DNA of 64,000 nucleotides from Leucobacter muris. Its GTDB lineage: Bacteria > Actinomycetota > Actinomycetes > Actinomycetales > Microbacteriaceae. Positions within the stretch are counted from its first letter, which is position 1. Each line of letters begins with the position of its first letter. The position numbers and the translations under genes are program-made. Below are positions 42,485 to 50,585 of this stretch, one piece after another. Under the pieces are notes generated by a model. That model was not told where the DNA came from. It worked only from the letters and a program-made list of their open reading frames with translations, and made no database searches. The stretch covers positions 2,728,001-2,792,000 of the forward strand of contig NZ_CP035037.1 of the NCBI RefSeq assembly GCF_004028235.1. The letters run 5' to 3'.

Positions 42485-43317
42485 CAGCTCCCCGCCTTTC
42501 TGTGCGAGACGTGCCAGTTGAGCAGCCGCCTCTCGATCTGCACCATCACGATGTTGATCAGCACCCCCAGACAGCCGGTGACGAAGATCAACGCGTACAT
42601 CTCCGGGACGTTGCCCGACGAGCGTGAGACGTTGATCAGAGAACCGAGCCCCGGAGCTCCAATGATGATCTCCGTGCTGACCACGAGCGCCAACGAAATC
42701 GCCGATGCGAGGCGGATCCCGGTGACTACGTAGGGGAAACTGCTCGGGATCAGCACATTCAGAATCATGCGCCGGGTTCCGACCCGCGCCGATCGCGCCA
42801 CATCGAACTGCAGTGGATCGAGATCTCTCATACCGTAGATGGTTTGCACCAGGATCGGCCAAGTCGACGCGAACGCCGCGAGGAAGACCTTCGACTCCAT
42901 TCCTGCCCCGAACATGATGATCGCGAGCGGGATCAGCGCGACCGAGGGAACCGGGCGCAGGAACTCGATGATCGGGCGCAGCGCATAGTAGATCGGATCG
43001 ACGAGCCCGCAGATCAGCCCGACAGGCACTCCGATGGCGAGGGCGATCAGCAACCCGAGCCCCCATCCGCCCATCGTCAGGAGCACACTCGACCACAGCG
43101 TCGCAGAGCCAAGCTCCTGTCCGATCTGAAGCACGATCTCGGACACCGGAGGAACGAACCTCGGGTCCACGAGCCCGAGCCGCGACGAGAGCTCTGCCGC
43201 GATGAGGATGCTCCCGATACCGAGCAGCGCGAGCAGCAGGTTCCGCGCCGGAAGGGGAAGACGCTTCTCATGGCTTCCCCTTCCGGCGGACGGCGCACTC
43301 ACCGTGATGGAAGTCAA
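42484..43317 (-). CDS. ABC transporter permease (SsuC/TauC type), first subunit
   Basis: This 277-residue six-helix permease has the EAA-type loop LQFDVARSARVGTRRMILNVLIPSSFPYVVTGI and opens with LLLALLGIGSILIAAELSSRLGLV. Its ATG overlaps the stop of the substrate-binding protein by 4 bp. Having two permease genes is unusual for the SsuABC/ThiXYZ group, which mostly use one permease gene for a homodimer. Confidence 0.9.
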   Translation of the reverse strand: MTSITVSAPSAGRGSHEKRLPLPARNLLLALLGIGSILIAAELSSRLGLVDPRFVPPVSEIVLQIGQELGSATLWSSVLLTMGGWGLGLLIALAIGVPVGLICGLVDPIYYALRPIIEFLRPVPSVALIPLAIIMFGAGMESKVFLAAFASTWPILVQTIYGMRDLDPLQFDVARSARVGTRRMILNVLIPSSFPYVVTGIRLASAISLALVVSTEIIIGAPGLGSLINVSRSSGNVPEMYALIFVTGCLGVLINIVMVQIERRLLNWHVSHRKAGS

Positions 43318-44315
43318 CGAGAAAGCCCCGCCGTCAGCGTCTCAAGGTCGACCTCACCCTCGACCAGGTCGTATCGCTGGCCCAGCTCGACGAAGAGCTC
43401 GATGTGCTCGGGATCGGCCTCGGTGATGAACGTGGGAAGATTCATCTCGGCGACAATGTCCTCAGGAATGCTGAGAAAGGTCGGCACGACGGCGCGCGCG
43501 GCGTCCGGATTCTCCTTCGAGTACTCGACCGCGGCCTTCAGCCCGTTCTGGAACCCGGTAACCGTCGCCTCATTCTCCTGCAGGAAGGGCATCGTCGTGA
43601 AATAGACGCCGGCTTGGAACCCGGGGGTCACGAGCTCGTAGGGGAAAGCCACGGGGCGGGCGTCATCCTGCATCTCCGACATCGTCACGAACGGTTCCAG
43701 CATGAACGCCGCATCGACCTGTCCCGAGGCGAGCGCCGCGGGCATTTCCGGGAACGGAATCTCGACCATGTTGACGCTTTCGGTGTCGATCCCCTCTGTC
43801 TCAAGCGCATTCTTCAACGTCACCTCGAGGATGTTGCCCAGTGCATTGACCGCGATGGTCTTCCCGGGCAGCGACTCAAGCCCGACGATGTCGCTGTCCG
43901 AGGGCACCAGCACGGCGGCGTTCGCATCCGACCCGCCCTGCACGTCCTGTCCGGCGGCGACACCACCTGAGACGACGGTGATCGGCAGGCCTCGGCTGCT
44001 GGCGATGACCAGCGACAGTGTATTCGAGTAGCCGAAGTCGATATCCCCCGCGACGACGGCGGCCGTCACAGCGGGACCGCTGTCGAGCACCTGGATATCG
44101 ACGTCGAGGCCCTGCTCCTCGAAGAAGCCCTGTTCGACCCCCATGTACAGTGCAGCGTTATCGGCAGCCGCGAAGACCCCGACATTGACGGGAACGAGTC
44201 CGTCGCCGTCACCCGGCTGCTCGGCGCCGGCGGATCCGCTGCAGCCCGCCAGGAGCGCGATGGAAGCGGTGGCGGCGAGCGCCGTCGCCATCGTCTTCTT
44301 GATGTAGTGCTTCAT
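43314..44315 (-). CDS. NMT1/SsuA-like ABC substrate-binding lipoprotein
   Basis: This 333-residue lipoprotein has a Sec signal and lipobox LLAGC (Cys25). The mature part resembles NMT1/THI5-like and SsuA binding proteins: VNVGVFAAADNAALYMGVEQGFFEEQGLDVDI, AVVAGDIDFGYSNTLSLVIA, GKTIAVNALGNILEVTL and ALASGQVDAAFMLEPFV. Ligands in this family range from sulfonates and thiamine precursors to aromatic acids; this ligand is unknown and is presumably the compound degraded by the operon. Lysine and Asn content is higher than in housekeeping proteins of the window. Confidence 0.9.
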   Translation of the reverse strand: MKHYIKKTMATALAATASIALLAGCSGSAGAEQPGDGDGLVPVNVGVFAAADNAALYMGVEQGFFEEQGLDVDIQVLDSGPAVTAAVVAGDIDFGYSNTLSLVIASSRGLPITVVSGGVAAGQDVQGGSDANAAVLVPSDSDIVGLESLPGKTIAVNALGNILEVTLKNALETEGIDTESVNMVEIPFPEMPAALASGQVDAAFMLEPFVTMSEMQDDARPVAFPYELVTPGFQAGVYFTTMPFLQENEATVTGFQNGLKAAVEYSKENPDAARAVVPTFLSIPEDIVAEMNLPTFITEADPEHIELFVELGQRYDLVEGEVDLETLTAGLSR

Positions 44316-44353
44316 TGCAGTTCTCTTCTCTCTCGTTTTCTCTGGCCTACGGA

Positions 44354-45172
44354 CTACCCGTCGCTGCGGGGCGGCCGACCCCGGTCGACGAAATCTGGAT
44401 AGGGGAATCGTGCGGAGACCCCTCCGTCGATGACGATCGACTGGCCCGTGAGGGATCCGCAGGATCCGAGCGCGACGAACAGCAGCGCCGCTGCGACCTC
44501 CTGTGGCGTCACGAGTCGGCCGAGGGGGATCGCGCGCGCGAACTCCTCGGCGCGCTTCCCGGCGAGCAGTTCGTTCATCCTGGGTGTGGCGACGACTCCG
44601 GGCGATACCGCGTTCACCAGTACCCGTCGTTCGGCGAGCTCGACGGCCGCCGATTGCACGAGCGAGTGCAGGGCGGCCTTGGCTGCGGCATACGCCGCCA
44701 TTCCCTGACCACCGCTGTGCGCGACCGCCGAACTGACGAAGGTGATCGTGGCGCCGTCCGGAAGCCGCGGCTGCAGGTCTCGCAGAATGCGTCTGGCGTG
44801 GTCGACCACGATCGCAAGCTGTCGATCCCAGGAACCGTCATCGATCTCGTCGACCCTCGAGAAGTACGCGACCCCGATGACATCGACCACGCAGTCGACG
44901 ACCAGACCCTCTGTCTCGATGACCTCGATGACACGTTCCATTCCGACCTGCTCCGTGGCGTCCGCGCTGCAGGCGATCCCGCCGATCTCATCGGCCACCC
45001 GTCGCGCCCGCCGGTCGTCGATATCGACGCAGATGGTCCGCTTGCCCGTCTGCGCTAAGGCGTGCGCAGCCTGTCGGCCGATGCCGTTCCCGGCGCCGAA
45101 CACGATCGCAGCGCCATCCGATCTCACCGGCGTGAGATAGTCGGGAACCTCACTGCCGTCCCGGTCAACCAC
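44354..45172 (-). CDS. Short-chain dehydrogenase/reductase
   Basis: This 272-residue SDR has a GAGNGIG dinucleotide motif (26-32) in place of TGxxxGIG, Asp50 in CVDIDD indicating NAD, and a DVIGVAYF stretch in the NNAG position. Catalytic Ser147/Ser148, Tyr161 and Lys165 (YAAAK) and NAVSPGVVATPRM follow. It probably oxidises a hydroxyl to the ketone used by the monooxygenase, or the product alcohol after hydrolysis. The start overlaps the ATPase stop by 8 bp. Confidence 0.9.
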   Translation of the reverse strand: MVDRDGSEVPDYLTPVRSDGAAIVFGAGNGIGRQAAHALAQTGKRTICVDIDDRRARRVADEIGGIACSADATEQVGMERVIEVIETEGLVVDCVVDVIGVAYFSRVDEIDDGSWDRQLAIVVDHARRILRDLQPRLPDGATITFVSSAVAHSGGQGMAAYAAAKAALHSLVQSAAVELAERRVLVNAVSPGVVATPRMNELLAGKRAEEFARAIPLGRLVTPQEVAAALLFVALGSCGSLTGQSIVIDGGVSARFPYPDFVDRGRPPRSDG

Positions 45173-46001
45173 GATCCGCTCCGAGGGGCGACCCTGGACG
45201 CACGGAGGTCATGATGGACTCGAACACGTGCGCCCTCAGATGCGCGAACTCCGGAAGTTCTTTCGTGGTGATCTGATCTCGCGGCCGGGGCAGGTCGACC
45301 GCGAGCTCCTCACGCACCTGGGTCGGTCGGGACGACAGGATGACGACGCGATCGGCCAGGTAGACGCTCTCGTCGATGTCGTGCGTGACGAACACGACAG
45401 TCACATCGTAGGTGTGGCGCAGCCGGAGCACCAGATCTTCGAGTTCGCTACGCGTCTGAGCATCGACCGATGCGAAGGGTTCGTCCATCAGCAGCACCTT
45501 CGGCTGGAAGGCCAGCGCGCGGGCGATAGCCACCCGCTGCTGCATGCCGCCCGACAGCTGCCACGGGTACTTGCGCTCGAAACCGCTGAGGCCGACTGCC
45601 TCGAGGGCCTCGCTCACACGCCGCGTACGCTCGGTCTTGTCGATCGGCAGCCGTTTTAGCGTGAACTCCACATTCTGAGCTACCCGCATCCAGGGAAAGA
45701 GCGACCTGCTGTAGTCCTGGAATACCAGCCCGAGGTCGGCCGGCGGCTCGGTCACCCGTTTGCCCAACACTTCGACCTCGCCTTCACTCGGGCTCATCAA
45801 CCCGGAGATGCACCGCAGCAGCGTGGTCTTTCCGCAGCCGGAGGGGCCCACCACGCAGATCAGCTCGTTTCGCGCCACCTCGAAAGAGATGTTGCTGATC
45901 GCCTCGACCGCCTCGTCTCCTTGGCCGTAGACCTTCTTGAGACCACTCACCCGCATCACGACGGAGACCTCCTCGGAGACCGCGTCGGCGAGCGTGCTCA
46001 T
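45165..46001 (-). CDS. ABC transporter ATPase (SsuB/TauB type)
   Basis: This 278-residue ATPase shows Walker A GPSGCGKTT, Q-loop LVFQDYSRSLFPWM, signature LSGGMQQRVAIARAL, Walker B VLLMDEPFASVDAQTR and VTHDIDESVYLADRV, typical for nitrate/sulfonate/taurine transport ATPases. It energises the two permeases of this operon. Its ATG overlaps the tautomerase stop by 4 bp. The order, with enzymes placed between transporter subunits, suggests the importer and the pathway moved as one unit. Confidence 0.92.
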   Translation of the reverse strand: MSTLADAVSEEVSVVMRVSGLKKVYGQGDEAVEAISNISFEVARNELICVVGPSGCGKTTLLRCISGLMSPSEGEVEVLGKRVTEPPADLGLVFQDYSRSLFPWMRVAQNVEFTLKRLPIDKTERTRRVSEALEAVGLSGFERKYPWQLSGGMQQRVAIARALAFQPKVLLMDEPFASVDAQTRSELEDLVLRLRHTYDVTVVFVTHDIDESVYLADRVVILSSRPTQVREELAVDLPRPRDQITTKELPEFAHLRAHVFESIMTSVRPGSPLGADRG

Positions 46002-46201
46002 GACCTCGCCTCTTCGTCCTGCGCCTCGAGCGTCTTCCCTCCGACGCCCCAGTGATCGCGCGGGATCGCGGAGAGAACCACCTGCACCTTGGCGGCTGGG
46101 ATCTCGGCCGACTGCGCGTAGGCTTCGGTGACGGCGCGGACGATGCGTCCCGCCTCCTCAGAGCTTCGCTGCTGGGCCTCGAAAACTTGAATGTACGGCA
46201 T
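45998..46201 (-). CDS. 4-oxalocrotonate tautomerase-family protein
   Basis: This 67-residue protein begins MPYIQVFE, so Pro1 after Met removal is the catalytic base of the tautomerase superfamily. Arg11 of 4-OT is conserved (position 11 here). Position 39, Arg in 4-OT, appears to be Gln and position 50, Phe in 4-OT, is Trp. These numbers come from an ungapped alignment by eye. Members isomerise enols to ketones, hydrate or dehalogenate small unsaturated acids. It lies 3 bp after the monooxygenase gene and overlaps the ATPase gene. Confidence 0.85.
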   Translation of the reverse strand: MPYIQVFEAQQRSSEEAGRIVRAVTEAYAQSAEIPAAKVQVVLSAIPRDHWGVGGKTLEAQDEEARS

Positions 46202-46204
46202 CTT

Positions 46205-48163
46205 CTACTCGCTTCCTTCTCGTTTGCTCGGCGACACCGAGACGTAGTCCTGCGTTTCGACGCTTCTCGAGTCCTCAAAGAAGCGATGCAGCGAGAGCGG
46301 CCAGTTCTGAGTGACCGTGCCCCGCTTGTTCTTGTACCAGTTGTCGAATCCGTCGACGCCCCAGGCGCGCAGCCTGTTCTCGCGATCCATCTCCCGCGCG
46401 TACTCGCGGTACGCCTCATCGGTCACGTCGATCTGCCGACCGCCGCGGAGCTCCATCTCGATGATGAGCCGCACGATGTACTCGGCTGCACACTCCGACA
46501 TGAAGACCGCTGAACCGGTGACCACCAGGTTGGTGTTCGGGCCGTAGAGCATCCCGAGGCCGGGGAAGCCCGGCACCGATACCCCTTTGTATGCGCGGGC
46601 CTCGCCATCCCAGAACTCCCGGATCGACGTGCCGCCCGTGCCGCGCACATCGATGGTGGAGAGGAAGTCGCTCGCGGCGAAGCCGGTGGCGTAGACGATG
46701 ACGTCCACCTCGATCTCCCGGCCCCCGACAAGCATCAGCCCGCCTGGCGTGATGTGCTCGACTCCGTCGGTCACCAGTTCCGTGTGCGGAGAGGTGAGGG
46801 CCCGCGCCCATGATCCGTCATCGCGCAGAAGGCGCTTACCACCCGGCGGGTAGGTGGGGATCACTCTCTCCAGCAATTCGGGGTGGTCCGCGAACTGGCT
46901 GCGGAATCTCTCGAGCAGTTGTTCGCGGAACTGCAGGTTCGACATGGAGATGGTGCTGGCATTCGAGGCACGATCCCATTCGGCGTCAACGGTGACGAGG
47001 GACATCCTGCCCTCTGCCGCGAGCCAGAATTGCCAGAAGCGCAGCCACTTCGCGTACTCCGGAAGCAGTTGCAGAAGAGTGAGCATGCCCTCGGGGAGCG
47101 GTTGCTGGTAGGTGGGTGTCGGCATCATCCAGGGCGCTGTGCGCTGAACGACGTAGAGCCCCTGCACCTGGTCGACGATCGAGGGGACGATCTGGTAGGC
47201 ACTGGCGCCCGTGCCCACGACTGCGACACGCTTACCCGTGATGTCGAGGTGTTCAGGCCACGTCGCAGAGTGGCACCACTCGCCGGCGAAGTCTTCGATC
47301 CCCGGGATGTCCGGCAGCTTGGGAGTGTTGAGCTGGCCGACCGCCATCACCACGAAGTCGAAGACTTCGGTGAGAGGGAGCCCGTCGGAGCCGGCGGAGG
47401 TCACCAGCCACTTCGCCTGATCCTCGTCGAAAACGGCGGAACTGACGTACGTATTGAACCTGATCTTGTCTCGGATCTCGTACTCGTCGGCCACGACGTC
47501 GAAGTACTGCCAGATGTCATCTCGCTTCGAGAACTGGTCGGGCCAGTCGGCTCTCTGCGCGAACGAGAAGGAGTAGGCGAAATTGTTCGTATCGAGCCGG
47601 CACCCCGGGTAGCGGTTCTCGAGCCAGGTGCCTCCGCATCCCGCGTTCTTCTCGAACACCACGTGGTCTACCCCGGCGCGCTTCAGGTTGTACGCCATCG
47701 CGAGACCAGACATTCCGGCGCCGATCACGGCCACCCGATAGCGAGAGAGATCGATCCCCCTCGGAACGGTGGGCGTGCCGTGCTTGGGCTCGCCGAGCTC
47801 GTGCAGCAGCAGATCTTCGTACTCCTGCGCTTCTCCACCGGTGAGGAAATCCAGAATGCGCTGGGGCGGCACGCTGACTGCGGCGCGTTCTCCGGAGAGG
47901 TACCGCGCCACCCCCTCCACTGCTAGTGTCCGAGCCTGCTCCTGCTGTTCCGGCGACATCCCGCCCTGCGGGAAGATCTCGGCCTGCGCCGGAGTGAGCG
48001 GGGGTCTCACCTGTTCGGAGACGAATCGTTCATCGCCGAGCAGGAAGGCCAGGGTCGCCAGGAGCGGCGGGAGCTCCGCACCGGCGACCAAGCCGCGTAG
48101 TTCGCTCTTGGAATAGTTCGGCAGCTGCGGTGCGACTGAGGGATTGATTTCGATGGTGCTCAT
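46205..48163 (-). CDS. Baeyer-Villiger monooxygenase, 4-hydroxyacetophenone monooxygenase type
   Basis: This 652-residue flavoprotein has a first FAD motif GAGMSG (148-153), FEKNAGCGGTWLENRYPGCRLD, the Baeyer-Villiger fingerprint FxGxxxHxxxWP as F292...H298...W302 P303, and a second NADPH Rossmann motif GTGAS (317-321). The 135-residue N-terminal extension (LPNYSKSELRGLVAGAELPPLLATLAFLL near 14-42) marks the HAPMO branch, longer than typical enzymes of about 540 residues. It uses NADPH and oxygen to insert O next to a ketone, giving an ester or lactone. It overlaps the upstream hydrolase gene by 4 bp, so the ester made is probably cleaved by that hydrolase. Confidence 0.92.
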   Translation of the reverse strand: MSTIEINPSVAPQLPNYSKSELRGLVAGAELPPLLATLAFLLGDERFVSEQVRPPLTPAQAEIFPQGGMSPEQQEQARTLAVEGVARYLSGERAAVSVPPQRILDFLTGGEAQEYEDLLLHELGEPKHGTPTVPRGIDLSRYRVAVIGAGMSGLAMAYNLKRAGVDHVVFEKNAGCGGTWLENRYPGCRLDTNNFAYSFSFAQRADWPDQFSKRDDIWQYFDVVADEYEIRDKIRFNTYVSSAVFDEDQAKWLVTSAGSDGLPLTEVFDFVVMAVGQLNTPKLPDIPGIEDFAGEWCHSATWPEHLDITGKRVAVVGTGASAYQIVPSIVDQVQGLYVVQRTAPWMMPTPTYQQPLPEGMLTLLQLLPEYAKWLRFWQFWLAAEGRMSLVTVDAEWDRASNASTISMSNLQFREQLLERFRSQFADHPELLERVIPTYPPGGKRLLRDDGSWARALTSPHTELVTDGVEHITPGGLMLVGGREIEVDVIVYATGFAASDFLSTIDVRGTGGTSIREFWDGEARAYKGVSVPGFPGLGMLYGPNTNLVVTGSAVFMSECAAEYIVRLIIEMELRGGRQIDVTDEAYREYAREMDRENRLRAWGVDGFDNWYKNKRGTVTQNWPLSLHRFFEDSRSVETQDYVSVSPSKREGSE

Positions 48164-48933
48164 GAGCGGTGGGGGTTCTCCTTGCGGGTTGACGGATTGC
48201 GGATGAAGTCGACGATGACGCGGACGAACTCCTCTGGCGCATCCAGGTTCGGCAGGTGCCCCGATCCGGGGATCTCCACGATCAGGCTTTCTCCGAGCGC
48301 GGTCGCTACCTCTTCAGAGAGGACTCGAGGCGTCTTCTCGTCTCGGTCTCCGATGAGCACCAGACTTGGGCAGACCACCCGAGCAGCAAGCTTCCGCGCG
48401 TCGACGCCGAAGCAGACGGCCGCTACCGCGGCATAGTCGTCGGCTGGAATACCGGCGATTGCGTCTACTAGCCGGCCCGGATGCGGTTCGGGAACATCGC
48501 GCGTCAGGGTCGTCTCGACGTAGCGCTCGGCATAGCCGCGCATTCCAGCCTCGACCACCGACGCGTCGATGCTGTTCAGTCGCGCCTCGACCGTCTGCTC
48601 CGGAAGATAGATGAACGAGTCGGAGACCACGAGTGAGCGGACTTCTTCTGGGTGCAGTGCCGCGTATGCGACGGCCTGGAAACCTCCCATCGAGACCCCG
48701 ACGAGATGCACCGGCCCCTGGTGCTCGGCTCGTATCTGCCGCCGCAGCGAGGCTACCCAATCGAGGAGGCTGTGCTCACCGGGACGCGGCTGCTCCCCGT
48801 GGGCGGGAGTCTCCGGTGTGATGGCCAGCATGTCGGCGGGCAGCAGATCGACGACACGCGCCCATGAGCCGGCATCCGCCCCGAGGCTGTGCAGGAAGGC
48901 GACCGGTATCTCTTCGTTTCTCAGGTGATTCAT
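48160..48933 (-). CDS. Alpha/beta hydrolase (esterase/lactonase type)
   Basis: This 257-residue hydrolase has an HSLGAD oxyanion loop (15-20), nucleophile elbow GVSMGG (Ser81), an acid in IGDRDEKTP and His in PGSGHLPNLDAPEEF. It resembles 3-oxoadipate enol-lactonases and related esterases. I start at ATG 48933 (MNHLRNEEIP); a TTG at 48954 is in frame upstream. It is the first gene of the catabolic operon, directly before the Baeyer-Villiger monooxygenase gene and divergent from the IclR gene. Likely role: hydrolysis of the ester or lactone product. Confidence 0.88.
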   Translation of the reverse strand: MNHLRNEEIPVAFLHSLGADAGSWARVVDLLPADMLAITPETPAHGEQPRPGEHSLLDWVASLRRQIRAEHQGPVHLVGVSMGGFQAVAYAALHPEEVRSLVVSDSFIYLPEQTVEARLNSIDASVVEAGMRGYAERYVETTLTRDVPEPHPGRLVDAIAGIPADDYAAVAAVCFGVDARKLAARVVCPSLVLIGDRDEKTPRVLSEEVATALGESLIVEIPGSGHLPNLDAPEEFVRVIVDFIRNPSTRKENPHRS

Positions 48934-48971
48934 GTGCCTGTGCGCGCCTTTCAAGCTTCGTTGCTGTTCGC

Positions 48972-48983
48972 GTTCTCAGAAAC
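48972..48983. promoter_or_regulatory. Inverted repeat in the divergent promoter region
   Basis: GTTCTCAGAAAC contains TTCT-N-AGAA, a small palindrome lying about 40 bases before the catabolic operon start. It could be a promoter-proximal regulator site. Confidence 0.35.
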
Positions 48984-49016
48984 ACAACCACATATTCCAG
49001 TCAATGTAATCTTGCT

Positions 49017-49031
49017 TTTCGCCTAGTGAAA
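49017..49031. promoter_or_regulatory. Candidate IclR operator
   Basis: TTTCGCCTAGTGAAA is a 15-bp near-perfect palindrome (one mismatch) 20 bases before the IclR gene start. Its size and A/T-rich ends fit IclR-family sites. Confidence 0.5.
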
Positions 49032-49050
49032 CACGCGCCATCCGGATACG

Positions 49051-49836
49051 ATGGCCAACATGGCACAGAAACGCTCGGAGCCTTTGGAGCTGGTCACCAA
49101 GACCACCACTGTGATCGAGCTGATTGCCGATCGAGGCAGCGCCGGAACCACGCTCATCGCTCGCGAACTCGACATGTCGAAGGCGAGCGCGTACCGCATC
49201 TGCCAGACACTGGTGTCGCGTGGATGGTTGTCACAAAACCAGGCAAAGCAGTACCAGTTAGGCCCGGTGCTCCGCACCACGCTGCAGCAAACCACGGGAG
49301 TCGCCTCCTACAAGGAGACGCTCTTCCCGTACATGACCCAGTTGCACCGCTTGACGCAGGAGTCGATCCATCTCACCCACCTGGAGCGCCGCCTCGTCGT
49401 CTACGATGAGCAGTTGGTCTCGACCCGCCCCGTGAGGTCGGTGATCAAGGTCGGCGGCCGCTCGCCGGCACATGCGGTCTCTCCCGGGCTCATCCAGCTG
49501 GCGTTCCAGACGAATGAGTATGTCGAGAACTATCTCTCCGCTCCGCTGGCGAGATTCACTCCGGGAACCATCGCCACGCCTCAGGCGCTCCGAACGACGC
49601 TCGCCGAAGCCCGGGAGCGAGGCTACGCGTTCAACCTCGGCGGGTACCGTTACGACGTCGGAGGCGTCGCGCGGGCGATCCTCGTCGGGGGGCGCCCGGT
49701 CGCGGCGATCTCGATCTGCTGCCCCGTGTATCGTCTGAGCGCAGACGTCGTGTCCGACTATGCCGAACTCCTGATGTCGGTTGTGGGTGCGGCACAGAGT
49801 GAGATCGACGAGGTGGCCGGGGAGATCGCCGCATAA
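49051..49836 (+). CDS. IclR-family transcriptional regulator
   Basis: This 261-residue protein has an N-terminal winged helix (about 14-75, with LIARELDMSKASAYRICQTLVSRGWLSQ) and a C-terminal IclR effector domain (about 90-250; YMTQLHRLTQESIHLTHLERRLVVYDEQ, GRSPAHAVSPGLIQLAF, RERGYAFNLGGYRYDVGGVARAIL). It is divergent from the catabolic operon across a 117-bp gap with palindromes, so it is the likely pathway regulator. ATG 49051 is used; a second ATG follows three codons later. Confidence 0.9.
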   Translation: MANMAQKRSEPLELVTKTTTVIELIADRGSAGTTLIARELDMSKASAYRICQTLVSRGWLSQNQAKQYQLGPVLRTTLQQTTGVASYKETLFPYMTQLHRLTQESIHLTHLERRLVVYDEQLVSTRPVRSVIKVGGRSPAHAVSPGLIQLAFQTNEYVENYLSAPLARFTPGTIATPQALRTTLAEARERGYAFNLGGYRYDVGGVARAILVGGRPVAAISICCPVYRLSADVVSDYAELLMSVVGAAQSEIDEVAGEIAA

Positions 49837-49975
49837 AGGCTCCGGCGGTTCGTCCGATCCTCGCGACAGGGAGGCACCTGAACGACGCCCACTTCAAGAG
49901 ACGACAAGCCGTCTTGCGCTATATTCGGGGCGAAAGGGTCGAATCACGACCCGGAATCTCGATGAGGGGCCGAAA

Positions 49976-50488
49976 ATGAGCAGAGCGCGATCCATGGACG
50001 AGAAGGATCGCATGATCCTCGCCTGTCTCCGCGAGGACGGCCGCATGCCCAACACCCGCATCGCCGAGCGGGTCGGCCTGACCGAGCGCACCGTGCGGAA
50101 GCGACTGCAGCGCCTCACGCAGGATCAGGGCCTGAAGGTGCTGCCCGTGATCGACCCCGATCTCATCGGCCTCGACACCTGCATCTACGTCGGCTTCAAC
50201 GTCGAGCGGTCGAAGCTGCAGCAGGTCGCGGCTCGGGTCGCAGCGATGCCCGAGGTGCGCTATCTGGCCCACGTCGCCGGCCCTTGGGACCTGCTCGCCG
50301 AGGCCTTCCTCGGCTCGCGGGAGCACCTCGCCGACTTCCTGCTCAAGGAGATCGGCGAACTCGAGGGTGTGACCTCGACCGAGACCATCAACGTGCTCAG
50401 GATCGCGAAGTTCGGCTACGAGTGGGAGGTGCCCGACGTGACCAAGGAGCACCTGCCCGAGCACAGCATCGCGCATCCTGAGGGGTAG
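49976..50488 (+). CDS. Lrp/AsnC-family transcriptional regulator
   Basis: This 170-residue regulator has an N-terminal AsnC helix-turn-helix (about 6-60, MDEKDRMILACLREDGRMPNTRIAERVGLTERTVRKRL) and a RAM ligand-binding domain (about 70-150). It starts at ATG 49976 after GAGGGG. Proteins of this family sense amino acids or related compounds. It sits next to a ureohydrolase (convergent) and an amino acid permease, so it probably regulates both, perhaps by the ATTAC-N6-GTAAT site at 51620. Confidence 0.9.
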   Translation: MSRARSMDEKDRMILACLREDGRMPNTRIAERVGLTERTVRKRLQRLTQDQGLKVLPVIDPDLIGLDTCIYVGFNVERSKLQQVAARVAAMPEVRYLAHVAGPWDLLAEAFLGSREHLADFLLKEIGELEGVTSTETINVLRIAKFGYEWEVPDVTKEHLPEHSIAHPEG

Positions 50489-50497
50489 CCGGGATCG

Positions 50498-50515
50498 CGG
50501 CTCCGGCAGGAGCCG
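50498..50515. terminator. Hairpin between convergent genes
   Basis: CGGCTCC / GGAGCCG form a 7-bp stem with loop GGCA, ten bases after the AsnC gene stop. No clear T-tract follows; it could serve either convergent gene. Confidence 0.5.
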
Positions 50516-50585
50516 GACACCCCGGGAGGGTGCGGGCCGGATCGCCTCGGGCTGATCCGTCCCGCGCCATTCCCGGGGCTTCGCC

